64,000 bases of DNA, from positions 31,373,259-31,437,258 of the forward strand of contig CAIIXF020000009.1 of NCBI GenBank assembly GCA_903813345.2, in the 5' to 3' direction. Made by a program: the position numbers and the translations under genes. This DNA comes from Owenia fusiformis (taxonomy: Eukaryota > Annelida > Polychaeta > Sabellida > Oweniidae). Below, in pieces: positions 53,801 through 64,000 of the stretch. Below the pieces are notes generated by a model. The model did no database searches and was not told where the DNA came from. It worked only from the letters and a program-made list of their open reading frames with translations. How positions within the stretch are numbered: the stretch's first letter is position 1; every line of letters starts with the position of its first letter.

Positions 53801-56800
53801 TCCTCATTTTTGAAGTTGAAGGAATTGATACCTTGTGAATCAAGATGTGGACCGTCAAAGGATGGTAAAAACCCATTGTTGTTGTAGTGGTTCTCATTCA
53901 AAAAATGGCGAGAACATTAAAATAACGAATGAGCATCGCGAAAGCTGCGCTAGGCTGACGATCGCAAGTACAATGTAGCCATAGTCAGTGGAAATGGAAA
54001 TGGCCGAATACCGTCATTGTCATTTCATTGAATAACACAGGGGGATACATCGTTCAACCAGTTGTTCCATCCCATCTCTGTTACCTGGAAAATTACATTA
54101 TTGGTCCAATCACCAATCACCACTACTGTTGTCTCTGGATACTTGATCAAAAATGGACGTGGTAGTCATGCGGGCAGTGTCAAATATCTTTGGGATTTGA
54201 CGATACGAATACGATGATCATGCACTCACATTCCCACCCATTGACGACTTTGCAACGCTAATTCTGTTTACATTTACGAGATGAATGACTTATGGCTAAT
54301 AGCAGGATTAAATGCTTAAAGTAGAGTACCCATTGTAACCTCTGGACAAGTGTTTATTTAGTGTTTAGTGAATACCCGGATGTTATATTTAACGCTCCAA
54401 GTGTTAGTGAAATCAATGCGAGCCAGTATCTGTAAGTGAAGATTCGTGTCATTAATCTGCTTCACTTTCCTATTTGCTATTGTTTAAAAGAATAGTCAAG
54501 GTTTAATTGATAAAGATGTTCAATAAAATTCACTGTAAATTCACCTGCCGTAAGTTCACTGTCAACTTAGGTCTATGTTTCCCAGGCATATAATATTTTG
54601 TCATAGCGAATGTCATAGTACCTGCATTGTTGACACCAGTGAGATTCAATCCTCGAGGCTGTTACCTTAAATTGAAAATTTAGACAAAAATATAGTCCCG
54701 TTTGTCTCCTCAAATAGCTTTAAATTGACGTGTTAATTGTTTGTAGGTAGATTTTTTCTTGGTCTACGGCAATTTTTCACTGGTCGCTATAGCAACGTAT
54801 TGTATGTTGCTAGTGGTAGCGGACGATTAATTTGAACCTCCACGAAGACTCATAATGCATCGTAATGATCCGAGGTGTTGGGTGCTTGACTAGTCCTTTA
54901 GGCCCGGGTGCGGTGATGTCGTATACCTGGTACGTTAGAATGGAGGCCACAAGGGTCACCCACCCAAATCAATCACCCCATTGACGTCTTTACTCCCCTG
55001 AACTGCATCATTTAACAGGCTCAGTTTCCGAGCAGACAACATCATGATTATACTGTCATATAATAGCCTCCTGTACAGCCTTAATAATAATTTTGAAATC
55101 TTAATTTCTCAGGCACCTGCTAAGTAGTCATATCGATTAATCAGCCAAACTCTAATTATTTATCTATTCATTATTTTTGAAAATTTAATATACATATTTA
55201 CAGACTTGGATACGCATATACAACGTCATTAACTTTAACAAAACCTACTTGTAAACAAGGCAAGCTTTCAGTAATGCACTTAATACCCCAAATATAATGT
55301 CTGAATTCATCTTCTAATCATATAGTATAATTACCTAAATAATTTCTCATCAGGGTGATTACGCCCATCATAAAAAGTGCTTGTTTGAATGAACGCTTGT
55401 CCGTATTCAGATGATTAGCAAAAATACTGATGGTTAAAATTGACAAGATAGTGAGAGAAATTGATTATAGCCATTTTTGTATTGTTACGAGTTAATAAAT
55501 TCTGTAGTCATTTCTCAAATCTGCCAGCTTGAGTTTTACAAAAAAATAACATCTCTCGGTTCAATTTAATTTACCTGCACGTTATTCATTTCACTAAACT
55601 ATTTATTTTTCTCTACCTGTCATACGCGCTCAATGAAAACTTGCTCAGAAAGGTACAGCTAAAATTAAATTAAATGGAATAGCTTTGAGCAGACATCCCT
55701 AATTCACCTCCTTTTCAAAAGGAAATTGTTGTCATTGAATGGGGAGGAGAAACTGTAAGTGACTCCTTCTTTTTCGCAAACTGCACGCGCAATTCGAACA
55801 ATACGATGCTCTTATATACATAGAAAAATATTTATCAAGATTAGATTGCAACAAATAAAATAAAAGCAGCGAAGTTTTAAGAGCCGACCAGCGCCATCTT
55901 TAGCTAAAATATGTCCAAGAGCGCCATCTAAAGTATTATACTCGTGTTGAATTATCACAGTTACGGGGACTTAGACGATGTAATTGTTTCAGGGACAATT
56001 GAAGAACATATTGATATCTCTAATCATTTCCAATATTAATTGTAAAATTAACACATCTATCTTTCCCCTCTCCTTAATTAAGGAGACCCATAGCGTAATT
56101 AATACAAAAATTATGCAAATTCTGGGACATCGTTACTGTCAAAAGTTAATGAAATAATGCAAGCGTGATTTCTACGTCATGTCAGATCAATTAAAATACA
56201 TTTTAAAGTTAAAGGATAACGAAACTAGAGTGTGATTTCTGAAGATGGAATCAATCACACAAATCATTACAATGATGAGATTGGTAATGATCATATAACA
56301 GTCCTTTGTCATGCTACTTCGTATAATCATTAGCATGTAATATTGAATCTTGCCCCGAACCCCCATCCGATAGCCGCACTAACCCAAGCCAAAGTTTGAC
56401 TCTTGCTGGATAGGGAACAACTGGAATAAATATTTATGACTGAATGAGTATGAAATTTAAAAAAAACTAAAACTATCATAAAACATATTCTACATAGTAC
56501 ATAATATTTTGTGTGATCCAGTGTTAATGTCCTTGAAGAACATGATGCAATTACAGCTCAATTGAAAAAGAAAACGGCTGAACTTATCAAACCAGAGAAC
56601 GAATGGTACTGATGACGATGTGGGACAGGAAAGAAAGGACTTCTCTTGGGCATATCTCTACCCCACTTTATATAGAGATAGACGTCCTTGGTTTTATATA
56701 GCGGCCCATTCGCAGGTTAATTTCTGAAATTTGCTATTTGACCTTAATATTGTAATTGTGACCTTTGGGAACTGGTGTGGGTTTTTGATCCGGGATCTAT

Positions 56801-59800
56801 GAATATGCTCATGGCAGACGCATGTATAGCTTCATCCGTTCTACAGGCCAAGCAGTATACAGGAATATACAAAATCTAATGGCAATTCGTGTTTCAGACA
56901 ATTCTAGTAAAAATTATTTAACTATTCCACTTTACTCTTTTTACCCCTATCCCATAATTTTAAGTCATCTTGTTTGTAATGGTATTGTCTATCTAATTAG
57001 AATGCTATCTTATACCAGTATCATCCCGCTGATACCCCAAAGGACCCAATTCAAATCATCAATGAACAATCGCATAGCAAAGTTATTGAAATTACATTAA
57101 TTTTTATGGCTTACCTCCCATGAATAAAAATAACACCTAACTCTGAATAGATCTGGGGTTATTCAAGAAATGGCAAGAAGTGGATTCGGAAATGTGGAGT
57201 ATGTCAAACCACTCCAAAATGTATAAATTCCAAAACACAAGACAACCATTGGTTTTAATGAGAGAGATCGTGTGCAAGAAACCTAACGATGTAACATTCA
57301 ATGCATGGGTCATAGTCTTGGAAAGAGGCATCGTGGAACTGAGCTGCTATTAATTTTGCTCATTTGTCCATTTTTGCGTTAATAGATCTGCTGTAATGCC
57401 GCAAGGAGTGATAATTTCAAGCTTGGATGAAAGCTACACAAATATCTCAATTTCATTCTTGTAGAGTTTTCAAGGAGATTTGAAATCTGAGACAATAGAA
57501 TTAAAATAGATGTCCACATAACCTTTTACCCTTCATTCACATTTGTGGTTCATTCCAACACCGATAAAGCTACTTTTAATTATCCTACAAAGCTGACACC
57601 AATGTAACAGCACAAAACGACTCCCGGAAGAGAAAATTTAAACATGTCAATGATGAAGATTCACTTCACATTACAGATGAATAAATGTGAAATTCATTTC
57701 ATTTGAGCATTCAAAGGTAAAATAGAAAACATCTAATTGCATTTCTGAGCTATTTTTCAAGAACTATACTAGTACCGAAAAGAGAAATGTAAAGGCTGGG
57801 TGTAGTTTTTGGATATCTAACAAACGCCCGATCCGATGCCGGATTAATTAATTAAAATGGGACTTTTCACATGGGCAGGCACATGAAATAGAATTTAAAG
57901 CAGAACATGACATCCAAAGCAGAAAAACACGATATATATGTATATATAAAAACTGGTGAAATCAGTATTCCATTTCTGTTGCCATAGTCATATGATAATA
58001 ATTTGTTTAAATCTCCAGGCACTTTCATATGTATTTTATTGATAACACTATCCATAACATAACTGTTTTAATCAACCACCACCACTCAAAACTGAACCTG
58101 CAAGATAAAACTGAATGTCCATGCGCGTCTCGAGATATGTGTCAGATCTTAGATCAACTGAAAAAGTTTATTAAAAATATTAATTGTACGAATAATGTCC
58201 AGTGTTAAAACCAAACTCTTGCATGGTGTTCCGATTTTAATCCAATAGATTAGTTCGAGCCAAGAAGCAATTATAGGCATAAATGTAACAGAAGTTTAAA
58301 AACAATCACAAAATATGATGATTTCTTAAATACGATTTTAATTCTTGTAATAGCCATGTCTTAGAATCACAATCAATAATTAAACGGCGGTGTTAATGAG
58401 AGAACATTGTATCCAACGAAACTAATTAGAAAGTTTCAATTACAAGTCACCAACACACGTGTGCTATTATTCCAAACCATTTCATTCAGTTCATAAAATG
58501 TAAGTTAGAAAATAGTAAAATTATAGTGATTAGATAAAGTTATAATAAATGAGACACAAGCGAGAGAGAATGTTCATCCCGGGATACATTATTATCCTCA
58601 AATTATGAGCCATCCGTCCTAATTTAGGCAAAGCACCATAGATTACGTCTAAATACGACTGTTTTAAGGCACTCGGAGGACCCGACCCTAATGAAAAGAA
58701 TCCTATAAAAATTCACTCAAGACTAATGTCTCTTGCAACGGTAATTGTAGTATCAGTCGCAAAATTCTCTGTTTTGTTCTGCGAGGCTTAATTGACTCGT
58801 GAAGCAAATGAGAAGAGCTTATTTTGACTTTTGCTCCCACTCAAGGGAGTCACTACCCATCAAAGACAAACTAGAAGGGATTGGGAAATAATAGAAAATG
58901 AATTTGACTAGAAAAGACTGACATATGGCCGTATTTACAAGAAACAAGTTAACGCCTGAACTAATTGTTAAATTATACACTATGCCACAGATCTGTCATT
59001 TGTAATAAAGTTTCTTTAGCAACAATTATTGCTAACAGACGAATATGACCAGTCACTTTTCCTCGATATGGTATCCGAGGAACAATCGGGAGAATGCATC
59101 TCATTTCATGAAATTTGAATATTGAAATTCTAATTGGACTCGAGAAGCATAAAAATTAGAGGTTCCATTAAAGACAAACATTTGTGTCATTTTCAGTTAC
59201 AAGAATGAAGTGACCAACTGAGAAAGACAATCGGTATCAAACAAAAGTTCACATTAAAAAGAACTCCCATAAAATCAGATGAAAAAACTCCCATAAGCAA
59301 TGACGAAACTTAACATTCATGAAATATTTTACATTAAATGTAGTCTTGTTGGTCATTCGAAAGGACAAAAGTACTGATAAAATATCCATTTGCTAAATGA
59401 CAACGCAGTCTTTCATAATCAATGTTTTTTTTGTTTCATAAACTAAATTTTGGTAAATGAAAATCAGTGGTAATAACTATACAAAATTATAAAACAATTT
59501 TTGACAACCAAAACCAAATTGAGCTTTAATATCAGTCCCAAATTTAGGTTCATTTGCGTAAACCTTGTGAAAACTGTTTTCAAATACGCTAGGGTGACGT
59601 TCGATTCCAATCTATTCTCCGTCAAGTTTGAGCTGGGGAATAAGCAACGCGACTAATTCATTATATGTTTCTGATGTGCTTTTATTACTATGCCATTAGA
59701 TAAATACCCCTAGAATATTTTCTCATTCTGATGAAGCATCAGATATCGACGTTACTGTCAGAATTTTCATTTTCTGGGGGTTAATTCTATTAGTGATATT

Positions 59801-60689
59801 CAGAAAGTTATTTCAAACCAACAAGCGCATCATAATACACACAGGGGAGTTCCCTTCAGTCATTCTTTGAAATTGGCAAACTAATTATCTCAAAGCTGGT
59901 TTAGAATTATAACAAAAACAGAATCATGCATAGCGTATTTGTTCCCAAATGCCTAATAGATTTACAACAATATAGTGTAATTTATATTATACAAAACAAT
60001 TTTTCTCTGAACTATCAATCCATTTTCATCAGTATTTAAAAAATATTTGAAAAATTTACATATTTATTGCATCATAATATGAAATGAAATGTAAAGCAAC
60101 CACAAAAATGCATATCAAATAGAACAATACACAAACAAGCTACATAAAGAAACGTCAATTGAATAAATAAATAAATAAATACATAAATACAGTTCAGAGA
60201 AAAATAAATTGTTTTGTTCACTTAAAATCGATGAACAGTTGTATAATTTATTTATATTACACAATGACTTCCCCTGAAACACATTATAGTCGGTAAAAGA
60301 AACAGCTCTCCAACAACAAAAAGTAGAAATGATCATGACAATACTCATAGACTAGGGTAAATTTCTGGATAAACATCTAACAGTAACAGAGCCATCCAAG
60401 AAATAATAAGAAGTAGATCATTAACGTAATCACAAAATCAGCTCTTCAAGTAGTAAGTTAAAACTGTCATACTGGCTGAATTTGGATAATGATAAAATTA
60501 ATAGATACTGCTTCAAATTCGTTAGAGTCCTAATCCCCTTTCTTGTTCATTTATTCCAAGTAAGACAACCTTAATCCGACACTCAGGCGAAATGGGACAA
60601 TAACGATTGAAGCAATTCCGTTTTAAATTAAAGATCACGGTGATGATTAGCTTAAGTCAGATACTTCAGCTGAATCGTTAATTTTAAAC
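53801..60689. other. 6.9 kb without recognised genes
   Basis: I find no exon with a known domain on either strand, no RNA gene and no long inverted repeat. Small items: GCGCCATCTTTAGC/GCGCCATCTAAAG pair at 55890-55935; AATAAATAAATAAATAC at 60164. Frames of up to 92 codons here look random. Regulatory DNA for a neighbour is possible but not visible. Confidence 0.45.
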
Positions 60690-61340
60690 CAATTTGAGGA
60701 ACTACCATATTGACCAACCGAGAGAAAGGGAAGTGCATATCTTGCATATATATCCAGTTGTTAAATATGGTCAGTGAACCACCCTTCAGGCAATATTCTT
60801 CACAAAAAATAATCTTGACCAACTGAAAGATATAATATTCAAGCAACAATTTTCAAGAGAGATACATGGCTATTTGAGGGGAGGGAAGTGTTTTCCTGGC
60901 TGTACAAAGGTGGTTACCCTTCATATTAGTATATAATGTGGAAGCAATATTCGTCAAGAAAAGGGGTTCCAAGTGAAAGAGAGGAAGGGTCTCATTTGTA
61001 CATTTAAAGGTAACTGCCCTTCATATACGTATATAATGTGCGAGGGTGGTTACTGTTTTTATATCAGTTCTTAGTTCAAGAATGATCTTCAAAATAGATC
61101 ATCTTAACTTAGAGAAAGAAATTGTCCTAGGAATTGCTGCTTATAAAAAAGGCGGTTACCCTTCATGAGAGATAAGATCGAAACAATGTTTCCCACAAAA
61201 ATAGATCTTCACCAACTAATTATAAGAAAAGGAAAGTGTCTAAATGGCTGGACATAGGATGCTGGATTTCAGATTCTTATAAAGTTCTAGTATTATTCTT
61301 CACAGAACAACATCTTAACCAATCGAGCGAGAGAACGTAC
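60690..61340. repeat. degenerate ~100-bp tandem repeat
   Basis: Four to five drifting units with TTCTTCACAAAAAATAATCT, TTGACCAACTGAAAG, GGAAGTG and GGTGGTTACCCTTCATA. A further scrap (GGCTGTACAAATGTAGTTAC) is at 61931. It abuts the retroelement remnant at 61348. Confidence 0.6.
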
Positions 61341-61347
61341 AAAAGGT

Positions 61348-61700
61348 GTGCGAGGGAAGACTGGGATTTGGGCACTATGGTCGCCATCAGAGATGAACAA
61401 CAGGACCAGGAGAGCTCAGATCACCGAACAGATACGAGGCAAATCAGAAGAAGACAGATTAGTGAAGACTGCAAACCTTGCTAAGCAAGGAAGTTGGACC
61501 AAGTTGGAACTTGAGATAGACGTCCTTGTTGAAATGGAGGGACCTTTGGCCTATGAACCAAGGGAGACTCGGTTTCCTATAAACAGCTTTCCCCAACCTG
61601 CTACCAACTCCAAAAAACTTGGGACAAGGAAGAAACTGCCTACTGCCCCAGTGCATAGCTACTGAATGTACATTCCTTTTCTTGGCCTCATTAACAAGGT
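61348..61700 (+). pseudogene. remnant of a LINE-type retrotransposon (after the reverse transcriptase domain)
   Basis: The plus-strand frame reads RTRRAQITEQIRGKSEEDRL, VKTANLAKQGSWTK, then RFPINSFPQPATNSKKLG. This follows the layout of a block downstream of the polymerase domain in many invertebrate LINE-like retrotransposons (...GQGAWTxW..., RIRFLIxxVYDLLPTPxNLxxWG..., zinc knuckle). The expected W, cysteines and VYDLLP core are eroded and the frame stops at 61663. A second frame (61236-61484) covers the upstream part, so there is at least one frameshift. Recognised from memory of the family, not by search. Confidence 0.5.
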
Positions 61701-63253
61701 CTTGGTTCATAGCTTTCTTAACTGCTGATATATTTCTAGTCGGTTTCCCCATGGCACTGTGAGCTCGATGATGATGCTGGGCGGTTTTGCTGTTTTGCCA
61801 TCAGCAACATGTCAGGACAGAGTCTGCTAGGTACTTTCACTGCCCCACTCATATTATGCATTCAGGTTAAGGAGTAAAATGTTCTTCAAAATTAGAGGCA
61901 TTGGCTGTTGTAGCAATAGTGTCTAATCGGCTGTACAAATGTAGTTACCCTTGACCCCGGCCTTGACCAATAACGTTTGCTCGATTGACGCAATGTAATG
62001 CAATGATCTCTCGAGATATGCGGATATATACCAAGAAAACAAGAGAGCAGAAGACAAGGAGTACCAATCTACAGAGAATAATCCCTAGTCAAGAGCTTTC
62101 CAAAAATGACAATGTTGTCACTTAGTTTAGATTTTGAATCTGATTCTACTGAACCAAAGGAAATAATCGACATGTTTATTGCTTTTGAAGTGCTCCTAGC
62201 CCAAATACACTAAGTGTAGACAACTATACTAAGCTAGATTATCATCCAGAAGTGTATGGACTAGACGAACGATCGTCAAAGTAACAAAGTCAATATCTTT
62301 AAAAGTAAATGATCATGATAAATATTATCAGTCCAAAACACTAACATTGCAAAAATAAAAAACATTTAAAGAATTAACTGTGGCACATATAACACAATGT
62401 ATTACATGCTTAACATCAAAACCAACAGAAAACATCATGATAAACCATGGCATCTCATTTCTTCTCAGCCCAGGTGAAACAGAAAGATGCTATGAGTATC
62501 AGAATGAACAGAAAACGATAAGCCAATTCCAAGATGTAATTAAAGACCATGTACCAATTTCATTAGACAATGGGTCACAACATAAATGATCAAAATCTAA
62601 AAGTAAACATAAGTGATCCAGACGAAAAATTACTTATTTTCAATGTCATAAGGGTTATCGAGATTTGGTACGTATTTCGTCTTTCCATTGTCAGGTGAAA
62701 AGAAACCATTCTCGATCATAACCTCCTTCAACTTTATTACTAATAGAGTTCAATTCAAGTAACAGAATGTCCAAGAAATGTCTAGAATGTAATTATATAA
62801 GATCAAAAGCAAAGAAATGCTTAAACGTCACACAAACTTACGATTCAGGAAAATGGCAGGGAAAGTGGTATGTTGCGCCAAATAATAACCATTAATGATT
62901 GATCAGTAGAGGAGGAAGGATCGCAGTGGACGTAGCGCAATGGGATCCAGTGATTGATCACAAAGTCCTGTTAAAATATACTCTCCACTCGGATGTGGCC
63001 TAGGGATCAAAGCTAATAAATCATATCATCTTAGTTTTGACACCAGTTATTTTGAAGATAATTGAAATTGAATTACATATTAGAAACATCGAGAATATAA
63101 AACATTTCTGTAATTGGTTTTGATAAAGAAAGCCTTAATTTTGACATATTGTAGTGAAAGTTATTCATAGTGTTCAAATGAATATCTGACGGCGAAATTA
63201 CTATGCTCCAGGAAACCAATCAAGCGGAATTAGGCCTATCATTTTATCTAATC

Positions 63254-63558
63254 CAAGGAGGATTGGCTCCCAGGATCGAAACTCGATATTTTCCAACAAT
63301 GAAAACGTCGAAATGTCGTTATTTTCTGAAATTAAAACCGACTATAAATTCAAAATAAACAGTTCAAAAGATTCGAACCAATATCTCGATCATTTCTTGT
63401 GAGTTTTGGAATTTTTCGTTTGGAAATAAGACCAAAATTCACGATTTAAATGTTGAAGTGAACAAAATGGCGGCTGTTTGAATTCGAATTTTGTATTACG
63501 ACATACCCATATATGGGACAGAATATCGGTGGTGCACTCTGGGAGCCAATCCTCCTTG
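63254..63558. mobile_element. 305-bp MITE with perfect 20-bp inverted ends and 7-bp target duplication
   Basis: Ends CAAGGAGGATTGGCTCCCAG are perfect inverted repeats. TCTAATC flanks both sides (63247-63253 and 63559-63565). No ORF. Perfect ends and flanks imply a fairly recent insertion. Superfamily unclear; a 7-8 bp duplication would suit hAT- or Merlin-like enzymes. Confidence 0.88.
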
Positions 63559-64000
63559 TCTAATCTTTCCTCCTAAAACGGGAATCAAAAGTGAATTTGT
63601 CATGCTGCTAAATTAAGTTCAGAGGTGAGACAGAATAAGAGTATTACACGATAAAGGAGCGCTTTATTATGAATATTCTGATGGCAACTAGATCTAATTC
63701 TGCGGAATAGATAAGTTTTTTAATCCCATGTGTGCGTCAATCACAGTCATATGTTACGATAAAATTACTTATCATCGTAAAAACGAGAATTCATTCAGCA
63801 TTTAATTATAAAATAAAACAACGATTTGATTGTTATTAATGTCTACGAATGCTAACTGTCCCTTCGATTAGTTTCAAACTGCACCAAATTATCTCAAGAT
63901 ATGGCTACATGAGTTTTATTATCGAAGCGATGATTATTTTTTGTACATATCATTTTTGACTTGTGATTTTGATAATTCAGTATTACAATTTCTGCCTAAA

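Noticed and set aside
59598-59612. GTTCGATTCC, like an internal tRNA promoter B box
   Set aside because: No A box at the right distance and no cloverleaf can be drawn.
62380-62589. 69-codon plus-strand frame near the right end
   Set aside because: No domain, no splice-supported partner exons, and composition like the spacer around it.

Overview
This window is animal nuclear DNA: AT-rich, with split genes (GT..AG introns from about 120 bp to 10 kb) and many decayed mobile elements. A metazoan chitin synthase, a cilia kinesin, an ERI2 exonuclease and several repeat styles I associate with shellfish genomes (a CCGT-rich repeat with AAAATGGCGGCC motifs, elements with tandem-repeat cores, families with many inverted-repeat copies) point to a lophotrochozoan, most likely a bivalve or other mollusc. 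That placement is inference.

Three protein genes were rebuilt exon by exon with consistent splice phases. (1) 118-6535, minus strand: the first nine coding exons (1005 residues) of a membrane chitin synthase. The gene runs off the left edge just after the catalytic region begins. (2) 8891-22221, plus strand: five exons of ERI2, a DEDDh-type 3'-5' exonuclease with a C-terminal GRF zinc finger. Exons for the first exonuclease motif were not found in the window. (3) 25033-48733, minus strand: a complete 16-exon KIF19 (kinesin-8 type, ciliary length control), 1050 residues, with all motor motifs intact. ERI2 and KIF19 converge on a 2.8 kb spacer. Chitin synthase and ERI2 point away from each other. 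No operon-like link is implied.

Introns and spacers carry most of the unusual structure. There are inverted-repeat elements at 1095, 4669, 10224, 16560, 23443, 27192, 37991, 39170, 42232, 52632 and 63254. A broken mariner-like transposon lies at 33371-34402. A family with conserved ends occurs in three copies in or beside KIF19 intron 5, one of them holding a 1.6 kb satellite. A second family (GTTCCACTT) occurs at five KIF19 intron sites. Several minisatellites and direct duplications are present, and a decayed LINE-type remnant lies near 61.4 kb.

From about 49.4 to 64 kb I found no recognisable gene. I saw no tRNA, rRNA or CRISPR. No clearly new multi-gene system is evident. The most unusual items are the repeat families, the missing ERI2 5' exons, and the myosin-less chitin synthase.
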